This document shows, piece after piece, positions 14,501-25,877 of a stretch of DNA of 64,000 nt. Within the stretch, counting starts at the first letter, position 1, and every line of letters starts with the position of its first letter. Source of the DNA: Numida meleagris (lineage: Eukaryota; Chordata; Aves; Galliformes; Numididae); contig NC_034414.1 in assembly GCF_002078875.1 (NCBI RefSeq), positions 19,679,375-19,743,374 of the forward strand, written 5' to 3'. Under the pieces are notes generated by a model that saw only the letters and a program-made list of their open reading frames with translations, searched no databases and was not told the DNA's origin. The position numbers and the translations under genes are program-made.

Positions 14501-14604
14501 ACAGGCAGTGCTCCAGTGAGCCTAGTATTGCTGACGGGCCGGAGGGAGGCATGGCGGCAGGCAGGCAGGACTCAGCAGAGCTGAACTGCACATCAGTCAG
14601 CTAG
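2493..14604 (+). CDS. PRR5L (Protor-2), 3' portion: four coding exons
   Basis: PRR5L (proline-rich 5-like, Protor-2) is known as an mTORC2-associated protein that binds Rictor. Four exons join in phase: 2493-2584 (begins mid-codon), 5840-5980, 7441-7567 and 14222-14604, all with GT donors and AG acceptors. The peptide carries family landmarks: the ETLPTLQAIFYPVQ block and the GFRDLVLLKVKL block of the HbrB-like domain, the PSESYLQLEELVKQVVSP block, the LTPLTEQEGEAYLEKCG block and the RRHTVANAHSDIQLLAM block, ending in SELNC-type residues. About 247 codons are visible, against roughly 368 residues for the human protein. The N-terminal exons lie outside the window. No internal stop is seen, so the gene looks functional. 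Its 3' end faces TRAF6 tail to tail. Confidence 0.93.
2585..5839 (+). other. PRR5L intron, no gene seen
   Basis: Intron of about 3.3 kb between two in-phase PRR5L exons. It is AT-rich with no recognisable repeat family or coding block. The open frames inside it are short and unconvincing. Confidence 0.7.
5840..5980 (+). CDS. PRR5L coding exon
   Basis: This 141-nt, 47-codon exon is phase 0 at both ends, with acceptor TTTTCCAG and donor GTGGGG. It encodes the GQELTIRQIALLGFRDLV block and continues to SIVQMLLILQ, the end of the conserved HbrB-like core. Confidence 0.93.
5981..7440 (+). other. PRR5L intron, no gene seen
   Basis: Intron of about 1.5 kb between phase-0 exons. I see no repeat family or RNA gene in it. 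Confidence 0.7.
7441..7567 (+). CDS. PRR5L coding exon
   Basis: This 127-nt exon starts right after GATTTTTCAG and ends before GTAAGA, leaving one base over (phase 1). It encodes SVHEPDGPSESYLQLEELVK and the VVSPYLG continuation, strongly conserved with mammalian PRR5L. The last residues (around EDHSISGSTCLL) fall in the variable part of the family. Confidence 0.93.
7568..14221 (+). other. Large PRR5L intron, no gene seen
   Basis: Intron of about 6.7 kb before the last exon. A pyrimidine-rich (CTCTCT/TTCTTT) tract lies at about 8876-8930. A 129-codon open frame at 8686-9075 and several shorter ones carry no family motif and are not called. No CR1 octamer tail was found here. Confidence 0.65.
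14222..14604 (+). CDS. PRR5L last coding exon
   Basis: The acceptor is a T-rich tract ending TTCTTCCAG. One base carried over from the previous exon completes the first codon. It encodes the arginine/serine-rich linker, the LTPLTEQEGEAYLEKCG block and the RRHTVANAHSDIQLLAMA block, and ends at TAG 14602-14604. Open frame extends left of the acceptor, but the AG/phase match and the family alignment place the exon start at 14222. Confidence 0.93.
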
Positions 14605-16905
14605 AAGTTGTCTCTCTGAGGAGAGGAAGACTCTATGTGCTAAGCTGGACAAATGCTCGTGTCACCCCCGCTGGAAAAAAAAGGAAAATTGGAGTCTTGC
14701 TCCTGGTGTTAAAACGGCCTTGGATGATCTAATGTCTCTTTGGGAACGCTCTCCAGACTTGTTTTCCTTGCCTGTTTGTGATCACTGTTGATAGAGGTAC
14801 CAGCCTGCTCCCAAATGCGCGTGATGGGCTGCAAAGTTGAACATGGCGGTTTACCTTCTGTGAGCTCTTTTACTGCGCTAGCCTAAACCTTTTGGCCTCA
14901 GGTTTCCTTCTGTTTCTTTGGTATGATACAAATGAGCCTCCTTCTGCTTTTGTCTTTCCTGGTTTTGTGCTACTTGTTTGCTTCAGAGAACCCTGTGCTT
15001 AATGTTCTTTTCTTCCATACTTGAGGTGGTGATGACCGAGGACTGCCTCTTTCTCTTTTGAAGTTGAACTCAGGGATGAAACCACTTGCATCTTGCAGAA
15101 AGATCTGCTCAGATGGCTTGTGAGAGAAGGAGACCCTTTGCTTGCTTCCCACAGGCGTGAGTGAAAAGAATCTTGAAGAAACCAGATTGTTTTTTGCCCC
15201 ACACTTAAGCAGAACTGGATATGTGTGGAGTGCCAGCTGAGCTCTTCCAGTATATGCTTTAGTTCCAGTAATGTCCTTAGGGTTGGCGTTATAAATTGAG
15301 TGCAAAGGAGGAAGTATAAAGTGAGAGCAAATACTGTCCTGAGCGTCCTAGTGTTTGGCATCAAATTGCTGTTAAAGTTTTGGGGTGGTACAGCTGCAAT
15401 GAAAGGAGAAATCTAAACCTTCAGAAAGGGAATGCTCACGCATTTCTGTTGTGGAAGAGCTAAAGGTGCTTCTCCAGGCTGATTGTCATGAGTGCAGAGC
15501 GGGAGGTGACGACAGGGCTGCTTCCTTGAGCTGCTCTGGTACTCCCTGCACTTGCAGGATTTGTGAGACCAGAGATAAGCAGCTGGGTGCAGAGAGGAGC
15601 CCTGTCCTCGTAGCACATTTGTGAAGTGCTTCTGACCTCCAGTGGTATCTTGCTTAGTGCAGCATTTCCTTAAGATAAAGCGAGGACTACTTGCAGTCTT
15701 TGTCCCTGTTTTTATTTTGAAGATGAGGAGTGGGTCCAGGTCGTCAGTGCATCAGGAACTGCGGTGCCCACTGTATGGCACCGCTTGGTACACAGCTGCT
15801 GCTTCTGTGGGAGAAGAACCAATTTGTTGGAGCAGTCCCCTGCGGTACTCCCCTGATGTCTTGCTAAGCAGATTTGCTAGCGTAATTACAGGCTTAGAGG
15901 TGAACTGAAATGCTGCCTTAAATGTCAAATCCCGTTAAAAATGTGGATATAACACCACAGCCACTAGAGTCCAGTCACTGTGGTACTGACTGCAAATAAA
16001 TCTGCCTTGACAAGGAAACAGGAAGTTAGGATGAGCCTTCAGGATGTGTTTTTGCACACTGTGACATTAACTGCAGAATTTGCCCTGCTGCCACTGGGCA
16101 TTAAGCGCCCTCTGTTGCACAGGCTGTACTGGAAGAGAAGCTCAGACCTGCTGAGATTTGACTTCAGTAACATGCGCTGCAAAAACCAAGTGGATGGTTA
16201 TTTTACGACGAAGCACTGAAAAAAACAGCAACGAGCACAAGATTTTGCTGTCTGCGTACACGAGGGTGTTGCTTTGTCTCCTGTGGTTTGCAAATCTTGT
16301 TGGCCTTTGTAGAAATGCAGTGTTTGGCTCCCCAGCTGTGCTTCTGTGGAGAGAGATTTGGTTGTGCTGTTTGCCTCCTAGGAAGGATGTGTCCGGGGAG
16401 GCAGGAAGATGGGGATTTTAGCAGTCCTTCCTTGAAATGGATTCTAGGGGAAGTTGCCTCCTCATTCTGAAATTGGACTGATTGTGCCACCCTGATGCTG
16501 TCACATGCAGTGACTTGCAGCCTTCTCTTGGCCAAGTGGGCACGTGTGGAAGTGGTGGTCCTGCAGCATTTCAGCTCGCTCCTACAAGCGCTTCTCATCT
16601 CTTTTACTTCTCTCATTTCCCTTTTGTAAATGCCTGAAGCGAGCAGCGCCACCTTCTGTGATGAAAATGAGTATGGTTTGTTTATTTCCTGACATACTCT
16701 TGGATCATCTCTAGGGCTAATAGGAATCCAGTCCTGGTTTTAACTTGAATGTCTTTTGTTTTTACATCTATTTATAATTTGAATCATTTTGATGTTGTAC
16801 CTGTTACTTTGCGAAAATTTGCACCGAGCCACTCTGAATCGTGCACTTCCTCAGTTGTTTGGATGTTTTGTGTCGAGAGAATTAAAGCTGGTGGCTTTAC
16901 TTTGT
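14605..16905 (+). other. Putative PRR5L 3' UTR
   Basis: About 2.3 kb follow the stop without a further splice or coding block. An AATAAA at 15995-16000 and an ATTAAA at 16881-16886 are candidate polyadenylation signals. The distal one is followed within 50 bp by GT-rich sequence. The exact end is inferred. Confidence 0.5.
16881..16886 (+). promoter_or_regulatory. Candidate PRR5L poly(A) signal (ATTAAA)
   Basis: This is the common one-base variant of AATAAA. It lies 2.3 kb downstream of the PRR5L stop, with T-rich and GT-rich sequence following. It was chosen as the distal end; AATAAA at 15995 is an alternative. Confidence 0.4.
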
Positions 16906-19900
16906 AAACTGAGCTAAACTTGTTCTTCAACCAACACGGAGGGTCTGGTCTGAGAGCGGCTTTCAGGGGTGTGTTTGATGAACGTGGAATCTTTCTTTTG
17001 TCGGTGTTGGTACTGCTGCTATCTTTCTGCCAGGGGTAGGGGAATGCTGCAGAACTCAGGATGGCTGTGGGCAGTGAGCTGCCCCTGCTGTCGGGGCGCT
17101 TCTGGGTGAGGCAGGGTCAGACCCTTCCCTACAGCCTCGTGACTCCTCCAGGAATTTGGGTCTTAAGGATCTCCCCTACCCTGAACTCACACCACAGTAC
17201 AGAGCAGTCGCTGACTGCAGCAATATTCGGGAGCTGCTGTTTGAAGCCTTTGTTATGGGCTTCAGAGCAAACTCCCTCTTATGCCAAGAGCCAGTTCATA
17301 ATTCTTGTGGAATAATTATTAAGGACTGCATACAACAGCCCCTGTTACACTGGAAGAAAGATTGGAGTCACAGAATCATTATTTCTGGGCTAAAAGTTTA
17401 TGAAGACAGCTGCATTGGCTCACACTCAGAGTTTGCTGTTGCTGTTATCACCAGAAGGACACATCCACGTTTCTTTTTAACCTGAAAACCTCAGTTCTGT
17501 GGGATTGCTCAGGCTCCTGGAAGAGCGGACAAGAGCCTGGTTCTGAGATGCTCAGAGTTAGACAGTGTTGCACCAGGACGAGCTGGAAGGTAATGGAGTT
17601 AATGTATATTAAATGTCAGTGAGAAACCACAAGATGCTCTTCACTGTATGACTCTTAGAATGATTTATTACCACTATTGCTAACCAAGCCCTCTTTTCCA
17701 CTGTGGGTTTTTAATCCACTTCACACTAAGCAGCTATAGACTAACAGATATTGATGGTTCTTGGAGTAGAAACATGAGGTCTTCCCTGCACTCTTGTGCC
17801 TCTCTCTGGGGCAGTTTCACTATTACAAGGGCTGTCTGCTGCCTTTCTTCAGGCTCATCCCAACCCAGTGAATGATCACTTATTTTCTGCGTGGTTGCAA
17901 ATGAAACAAAGGGGGGAAGCTGCTCTGAAGGAGGGAACTGATGGCACCTGTACTGGAAAGCTCCTGCAAAAGGAAGGAACTTGAGTCCAATACTCTGCTC
18001 CTGGGCAAGGGTGAGCTGAATGAGCAAGGTCCAGGGAACTCAGAGAAGCGTTTGAGACTTAGTATCTCTGGGATTAAGAGTGATTCTCCTTCACAAGCAT
18101 GTGTGAGTGCTGCAGAGAAGAGGGGATTAGTTATGATTCCCCCCCCCCCCCCAGTTCACAGTCCCTTCTCAGAAAGTGGGGGGGGGGTGGACACAAGTGT
18201 CAGGTTCTGAGCATTACAGTTCGTGATAGCACATGGTAGATGGAGTACCTCCAAGCTATGCAGCCTGGAGCTGGCTGTTAGGCTGTCCTCTGCCCTTAAA
18301 TGCAAGGCATCTTTTCCCTGAAGTAACCTAAGGTGAATGCAAGGTCTGGAACCCTGTAGTTTTTCTTCCATTCCTTGTGGTGGCTGCTGTAGAAAGCATT
18401 GTCCTCATTTCATGCATCCCAGTGGCACTTTATTCAATGGTATTTCCAAGGAGGAGCGACAATAGTCCAGTGACTGTGGTTACATTGAGATAATCCAGGT
18501 GCAGGACCTTCAGATGCACTCTGATGCTCAGCAGCAGTCTGGCTCTGTTATCCTAATGAAGCACGTTGCTGCAGCTGCTGGCAATGAAGCAAGAGGGCTG
18601 AGCCCTGCTTTACCCTCTGATTCTGATAGGGACATGTGATGGAGTGAGATGTGCAGCTCTTGCTCAGAGGGACAGAGCTGGGGACAGCCTCTGCCTGCAG
18701 ATGGACTGAGACCACTGTTAAGGTCAGAAACAGGCTAAAGTTACAGTGAGCTGCTTCTGCATTCCCATGTTTGCTGCTGTTGCTCTCTGAAAGGGCTCCC
18801 AGATCAGCTCCTCTGTGAGGAAAGGAGGAACCCAATTTGAGTTTTAAAACTTATGTAGGAGCAGTTAAGACTTCCCTGTCAAAGACACGATTCTATTTGG
18901 AGTCCGGAGTCTAAGAACAGATTCACTTTGGAGTTTTAACTAGAGGGATCCGTAAGAGATGTATGCATATGTCTGTACAGAGCATTTCGACATGAAGAAG
19001 CCAAAGCTTCAGCCTGAGGAGCTCTGTCTCGGTGACTTACTGAGGTAAGTGGAGTTTGTCACACCTGGTGCAATAAGAAACTAGGGAAACTTGTATGTGC
19101 CACTTCTCCTTAACAGGAGCTTGGTTCCTTGGTGCGCTGCCAGAAAGGCCTGACTCATCTGAAGCTGGAACTGCCGCTTTCTTAAAAACAGCAACAGAGA
19201 CTAAGGTAAAACTTAGAGAAGAACAACTTAATGCCTGGGTGACTGAATGCAGAAATGGAAATAAAACCACTAAGCTGTAGCGTACCATTCTAAGGTTTGA
19301 CAAGTTGCTCTTGCTGAGTTCATGTTCAAGAACAGAACTGTGGGCACTCGCAGAGTTATGGAGCTGGTGCCAGCAGTCACAGAGAGGATGAGTACTTCTC
19401 CACGCAGGAGGGAAAACCAAGGAGTAACCAATGCAGACCTGCAAGAGACCTGCTGGGACTCTGCAGCAAACACCTGTCTCTGCAGAGCGTAACAGGTGGG
19501 GTGAGGTAAGAGGTGTCTTTTTTTTTTAAGCATATAAAGAATCAATTCAGTTGTATGGAAATCAGTTTGTCGGAGAAGGATAAGTAGAAGAAAATGAATG
19601 TTTTGGGGCAGTTTGTCACAGGGCATTTGGCAAGCAAGTACTTCTACTCTTAATAAGTTAAAGAATGCAGCTGTTTCTTCCAAAACTATTGCTGCCCAAC
19701 TGCTGAAATGTTGCTCCATTTAAGCAGGCAGTTCTTAAGGCTCTTCAGGAAGCTGAGCCGAGCAGGGCTTTCCTGTAGACCATGCTGCGGCACTGGATGA
19801 ATGGCTCTAGAAGGGCTGTGTGCCAGCCTGAGTATTTATCCATGGTTGCATTAGTGAGCAGCTAGTGCTACGTCGCAGTTAAGGTCTGATTATGATGAAA

Positions 19901-21299
19901 GAAGCAGCTCCGGCTGTGAGAGGAAATCACTGAGCACAGGAACCGTCATGGGTTGCGTTGGTCCAGATGAGTCAGAGCAGGAAAAGGTGGCTCATCGGGC
20001 AAAGTCTGGACAAAAGCTAATAGGAAAATCATTTCCCATTTCACAGTTTCCTCTTCTCAGAGTTTCAGAAACTTTTCCATCTCAAAGGGGAAAAAGAACA
20101 ACCTCCAACCTCAACCTTTTACAGCTGTGAAACCCAATCACTTGCTTCCATAGAACAAATGGGTTCAGTTATGATTGCTAAAACATTGGACCGAAGAGCA
20201 GGGCTCCAGGTTTCTAACAAAAAGATGATTTTCCCTGTGCTGCATCTCAGTCTTCAGCTGCTCCCCATCACAAAGCAGAAGGTGAAGTCACAGAGGCAAT
20301 GCTGTGTATTTTGCCCAAAATGAGAACAAGTGCATTCTTCTAGAAGGAATTATGACCGGTGAGAGTTGATAATGGCTGTGCTTGGAATAAAATATTGGAG
20401 TAGACTCAAGCTTGGGTTAGCACACTAGAATCTTTCTGCTGCTTTAGGGGCAAGGGAAAATTAAAAGTGAGAAACAAGCGCTTCTGCCTTTAGAACAAAT
20501 TTGTGAACTGGAAGAGATGGCAGAAATAGCACAAAATCTTCACCTGTTCTGAGATCTGACAAGCTTAGAGGAACTGTTCAGTGCTTAATGTGGGGCATGT
20601 TTGTTTTTGTTTTTTTTTTACACAGGTGTGTATTTTTATGGAATAGGTGAGGTCTCAGAATAATAATAAAATTAAAGCCAGCAAAGCAAAAAAAAGAAAC
20701 CAAAAAAACCAACCAACCAAAAAACCATGAACGTACACGCTTCCTGAAGTAAAGACAACTCAGATGGTACAATGGTGGTGGTGGCACCAGTCTGCTGCCC
20801 AGATGGATGGCCTCCTTTCAGGGGAACCTAACAAAGGTCAGTGTCTTTCTGTCTCTTGGCCTTGTCTTCTCTATCTTTGACTACTCTGTGTTCTTCCGCC
20901 AGTTCTTGGCTGTTGGTCTGTCCCTTGTTTTCATGTTGTCTCTGGTTATCCCCCATTTGTTCCCGGTGTCCCCCATTCATCCTAATTAGCCCCCATTATT
21001 CTCTGTTACACCCAGTTCACCCCCTTCCTGTCTGCCCTTGGCTGTAGCCAGACACACGGTAATGTTGAATAGTTCTCAATGCTTTAAATACGGGATCATC
21101 ACCCAAACAATTTACTTTCACTTGCGCTACCTCTATCTTCTAACAATGACTGAAGCTATCACCACCCTTCATAGAAACATCTACTTTTTTTTTTTTTTAC
21201 TTATATAATACAGGTCTCTAGCCCCGGGGTCTCTAGCACCTGGGGCAGGTGATTTTTTTTTTTTTTTAAACAGCTCTCCCTCTAAATAAAGAGGTAACA
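16906..21299. other. Intergenic region between PRR5L and TRAF6 3' ends
   Basis: No gene is seen. It holds the C/G hairpin at 18139-18187, an A-rich patch with AACC repeats at about 20690-20727, a pyrimidine-biased stretch at about 20835-21050 and T-runs near 21185-21270. Open frames here (for example 19037-19444 and 19270-19719 on the - strand) carry no recognisable domain. Confidence 0.55.
18139..18187. repeat. C14 ... G10 inverted homopolymer pair
   Basis: A run of 14 C (18139-18152) is followed 25 nt later by a run of 10 G (18178-18187). The two arms are complementary, so the region could form a hairpin in single-stranded DNA or RNA. It is also prone to length error in sequencing. Confidence 0.85.
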
Positions 21300-24200
21300 C
21301 ACAATGCGTGGTTTAATTACTTTATTTTCTTAAAAATCCTGTCAGAAATATAGCTGTGTTTTAATTACAAAATATATTAATCTATTGATACTTTAAAAGG
21401 AACAAGAGTACTTTAAATTCTGTTCAAATGGAAACCAATACAAACCTTTAACACCAACCCCAGAATGATCTCTTGCATCTATCATTAAGGTACTTGACGA
21501 TGAGAAAGTCTCTCTAAATAAGAGTAGAAAGGCCACCCTGATTTCTTCCATTAGCGAGTTTATCCCTCGCTAGCAAACACAACCAGGCACATCATAAGAC
21601 CACTTAAAAATCTAAATAGCTCATGTTATCTGAGCTCCCACCTATATATCACATACCAATATTTTCAGTAATTTTTTCCCTGCCCTGCAGGGGAAGACAT
21701 TCAGAGGCAAAAAGAGAACACATTTGCAATACATTATAATTGGAAAATGTGCCATAGCAGCTTAGCAAATACATATACTAAGAGTCTGACTTTTAAACAC
21801 ATTCAAGGTGACAGAAATGCAGAAGATAAAGAAGCTAAGCCACTTACTTACTAAAACACCTTGAGATCTAATAATGCTGCAAAGCATCAAGAATGACGGG
21901 AGTAGAGAACCTGACTTAATACCCCTATTTTTGTGTCTGTTTCAGATACAACTCTCAAGGCTGCCTGCCATTCCACATCCATTTTTAAGGAGTTCTCAAC
22001 CCACTCTGGTATAATCATTTTCCAAAACAGAAGACATGTAAGGTTGGAAAGAAGAGGCTATTCAACTAAAAATATTTTCATATGGAAACTGAGCATCTTA
22101 GTATAACCTCAGGGAAGTCTGAATAAAGGATAATAGTCATGAAGACTACAGTGAAGGGGGACCATCCAGACTTCTAAGTTGTTCCATTGGCTGAAGATGC
22201 TATTCTTATTTGGAAGAGAAAGTACTGGAACTGCAATTAAAGGTGGGGAAAGGATGAGGGAACTGGAACAAATAGACAAATTAATATTTCATTAACATTT
22301 ATGTTTCAGGGCAGGAGAAATTAATATTTAGCACATTAGCCGTCAAAGTTTCTTATGTAAAACTCTGGCACTACGGTAACTTGGTGTCACTCTGCGTTCT
22401 ACTTGATAATATCAAAATACAAATGAGTAGAAGAGCAGCAGTGACTCGAGCATTCCTACTTACTTATGTGGTCAATACATGCTTTCTATTTGGAATTGGG
22501 TTGTACTATTGCATAATGTTAACCTGTAGCATTTAAATTCCTGAACCTGCCAGCAAATGGAGTTCCTGAGGCAGAACTACAGCGAATGAAGCAGATAAGG
22601 CTCAAAGCAAGAATTCAGTTTTTTTGTAGTTGAGAGTTCCTAACACAAAGCTCCAAAGGGAAGTATTAATGCACCTCGTAGGTCTTCATTATAAACACTC
22701 AGAGCAAAGACAGGGACCTTTTGTTAACATCACCAGGGTTGAGTAAGGAACTGAGTGCTGCTTCCTGCTACAACTTAACAGTCCTTCTTCTGGATGGGCC
22801 AGGGGAGAAAGGCAGAAAAAGGAGAGTGGTCATGCTTGAGTATCTTGGAGAAAGGTCAATAACTAACAGCCTGAAAATGACTGGAGAACTACTGTGTGGT
22901 GTAAGGAACTGCCTTCTGTCTATAGCAGGTCTGGGCACTGTTACATGTAGTGAAAGCTCTTCATTGAGCATGACTTAACTACTAACACTGCTCTAACTGG
23001 AGATCTAGGGAACAATTCAGTTAATAGGACAAGGCTATGCAATATAGAATTGACTTAAAAATATAGATTTGAAGCATGGATCTTTTCCTGTTATTGAATA
23101 TATAAGCTCACTTGTCCTACTTGTCCTCCAAACGTACCAAGTACCCTAAAAAGGCAGTTGTGACTCTCACATGTACAATCAGCCAGAAGTTCAGTATTCA
23201 ACAGTGACAACACTTAACTGAAAATCTCTCTTCAATTATACTAGGCTCTACCTGCAAAATAAATCAGTTCATTGTATCCAGCTGAACAGACTGGTAAAGG
23301 TAGAGGCCAGCAACTTCTAAGCTCCTGCAAGTAGGTGAAAAAATCTCCCAAATTAATACACCGTAGTATTTGTTCATTAGTCTTGTATATATTAAATAAG
23401 TATATGCACTTTCCCTACTGATGATTCCCGTGAGGTTGCTTTGAAGGGACTGTATACTTGGGATGCTTTTTGGAGTCTTTTAAGTAAGTTGCAGCATCCT
23501 AAGTCCTTACACTGGTTCACTAGTTTGCAGAAATAACGGTAAAGAGATGCCTCTGTAGGGCTTACTTTTTTTCCCCCTCTGCCTTGGGCTGTACAATGCA
23601 GTTAGGGCATGAACAAAACTTCTCTTTGCTGTTTTTGAAGGAAAAGAAAGATCCAGACTTCATCAGTACCATGGTAAATTATTAGCACCAGTGAACTTAC
23701 CTGCTCAGCTTTGAATGGTCAAAACTAGTACTTATATGGCTATAAATAAGCAGTAGAGAAACACTAACACATGCAACACATGAGGAAGCTCATGAATCCT
23801 TGAACTGGTGAACTTAGTGTTTGGTTAAAGAGCCGTTAAGGAAGGCAGGCTTCTTTTTTCCTGAGAACAAACAGAATTTTTCCTCATGCTAATTAAGAGG
23901 CTTTTCCTCCCTCCTGAAGTGCTGCAGCAGCACAAGGTCTTACTGTCTCATGGGACAGGAAATGGCCACAACAGCTGGATGCTGACATGGCCAGCTGTCC
24001 ACTGAGAATTAACAGAAGATGATGTAGCTCACATGTCACCCAGAACATCAAGGGAAGGGATGACTCAGATGCAGATCTGAAGTTCAACGCTGCTTCAAAT
24101 TTAAGTTTCCACAATAAAACAAATTCTACAACCCTGTCTAGTTACTATAGCCCTTTGCTCATGTATCTACCCACCACCTGAAAATTCATCTCAGTCTAAT

Positions 24201-24995
24201 GCTACACTTACCTCTAGTGACAGCAGTTGATATTCTGGGCCTGGAACACACACTCACACTTACAAAGTATGGGTCAAAATAGCAGTGGGGAGTAGCGCTT
24301 TTGGACCATCTTACAAATATTTCTTCAAAGAACTTGGCTCATTTAACCTTCCTCACAACACTACCCCCTGCCTTTCAGAAATTCTAATAACAACTTGACA
24401 TTGACACGCAACTTCCTGAAGCTAACTGCAGCAGAAAAGAGTCAAAGCGTCTCACTCTAGATTACATTAGCAAAGTCTAAACCTGACTTCAGATTTCAAC
24501 AGAAGCATAGTCAATTAAAAATCCTAGGTAAGTCAATGTAGAAGCCATCTTACCCAAGGCAAAGCTTTCCCAAGCTCCATGAAAAAAAGCCCAACCCTCA
24601 TCTTTATTATGATAAATAATCACCTACGATTTCCCAGTTGCAGCATCTATTCCAAGGCACTGAGCTGCAGAGACTTAGCAGTCTTTTCTGATATGACTTA
24701 CTTATGCTTTGCCAAAATGGAAATGTCTAGGTACTTCACTAGGATTTTCTTGTAGGCAGTAAAGTTTTGATTAACCACATTACTTTTAGTTAGCTTGCTA
24801 CAGAATTAGCTTACAGCCTTAATAGAGAACAATTGCTAGTATTCAAACACATGACCTCATATTGCTATTCAGATGAAGATCAACTTTGGTGGCACTTATG
24901 ATCTTATGCATTCAGCCTATATGGACAATGGAGCGTGCATGTATCTGTGGTGGAAGAGTATGACCAGGGGCTCCGTCCCTCTGGTTAAGACTCGG
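21300..24995 (-). other. Putative TRAF6 3' UTR
   Basis: This is 3.7 kb of AT-rich sequence downstream of the TRAF6 stop on the - strand, with no coding block or recognised repeat. It ends at an AATAAA (- strand) at 21326-21321, followed by a TGTGTT-type GU-rich element. Mammalian TRAF6 transcripts also have a long 3' UTR. A proximal AATAAA (- strand) lies at 24608-24603. The extent is inferred. Confidence 0.45.
21321..21326 (-). promoter_or_regulatory. Candidate TRAF6 distal poly(A) signal
   Basis: AATAAA on the - strand, with a GU-rich stretch about 20 nt further downstream. It is the most convincing signal at the outer edge of the AT-rich 3' region. Confidence 0.4.
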
Positions 24996-25877
24996 TTACG
25001 CAGCTCCATCGGTACTGCGAGCTTGAAATCCTTCCCTGCGAAGGCTGTTTAAGTCTAGGCGTGTTAGAACTTCACAGCGCACCAGAAGGGTATCGTCCTT
25101 TACAAAGGTTCTTTGCTTCAAAGTCTGCAGGTGCATGAAAGTCACATAACCAAAACCTTTCGGATTGCGGTGAATTGTTGGTCTCTGGAAGGCTAGTAAC
25201 TCTGGCTTGGCTTCCATTACTTCTTCGTGATTCTGCCTTTCAGGGCCTTCTGATTGATCCAAAATAGAAAGTCGTATAGTGCCTTGGAACGGCCAAGGCA
25301 GATGGCTGTCATACTCTCCTTGCATCGTGTGGACAAACAGAGATATAAAATTAGCACACCGCTGAGCATTTGGTAACTGGATATGCAAGCGCAAACACAG
25401 CTTGTAGCCAGGTTTTCCAGTATAGAAGCCAGGACTGTGCATCACAACAGGTCTCTCTTCTTCCTGGGCTTTCTGAAGTCCACTGAAATTCTCTATCTTC
25501 CAGATGTAAATACCATTGCACTGCTGGGCCTCCATTTCAGTAATCTTTCCCTCCAGATTTCGGATGGTACGTTTGAGTTCCGCCATGTGAGTGTTCTGCG
25601 TCTCCATTTTTGCAATGAGTTCTCTGATTTGGTGATCTTGTCTCACCAGACGACCTTCCAACTGCTGAATAGTTTCTTTAAAGTTCTCAACTTCCGGATT
25701 ACAATTATATGGGGCATGTGACACATGGGAGAAGAGGGCAGGCTCAAACGGTAGGCCGTTGATAAAGGGTACTGGGTTTGTAGCAGTAACACTGATATTT
25801 TGAATGCTCTGAGCCATCATTCTCATGTGAACCTGAGTGAATTCCTGCATGTGTCGTGCTAGTTCATTCCTCTGCAT
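24996..25877 (-). CDS. TRAF6 last coding exon (coiled coil + MATH domain)
   Basis: The exon follows a TCCTAG acceptor on the - strand and encodes residues 253-545. It holds the end of the zinc-finger region, a long linker (about residues 283-313), the coiled coil ([20 protein letters not shown]) and the whole MATH domain. The stop TAA is at 24998-24996. All MATH landmarks, including [15 protein letters not shown] and [18 protein letters not shown], are uninterrupted. Confidence 0.97.
   Translation of the reverse strand: MQRNELARHMQEFTQVHMRMMAQSIQNISVTATNPVPFINGLPFEPALFSHVSHAPYNCNPEVENFKETIQQLEGRLVRQDHQIRELIAKMETQNTHMAELKRTIRNLEGKITEMEAQQCNGIYIWKIENFSGLQKAQEEERPVVMHSPGFYTGKPGYKLCLRLHIQLPNAQRCANFISLFVHTMQGEYDSHLPWPFQGTIRLSILDQSEGPERQNHEEVMEAKPELLAFQRPTIHRNPKGFGYVTFMHLQTLKQRTFVKDDTLLVRCEVLTRLDLNSLRREGFQARSTDGAA

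Noticed and set aside
17374..17400. ACAGAATCAT segment resembling a CR1 tail
   Set aside because: The following sequence does not match any CR1 block, and no second octamer is present.
19037..19719. Two overlapping - strand open frames of 135 and 149 codons in the intergenic region
   Set aside because: No recognisable motif or conserved composition; lengths are within what chance gives in 64 kb on six frames.
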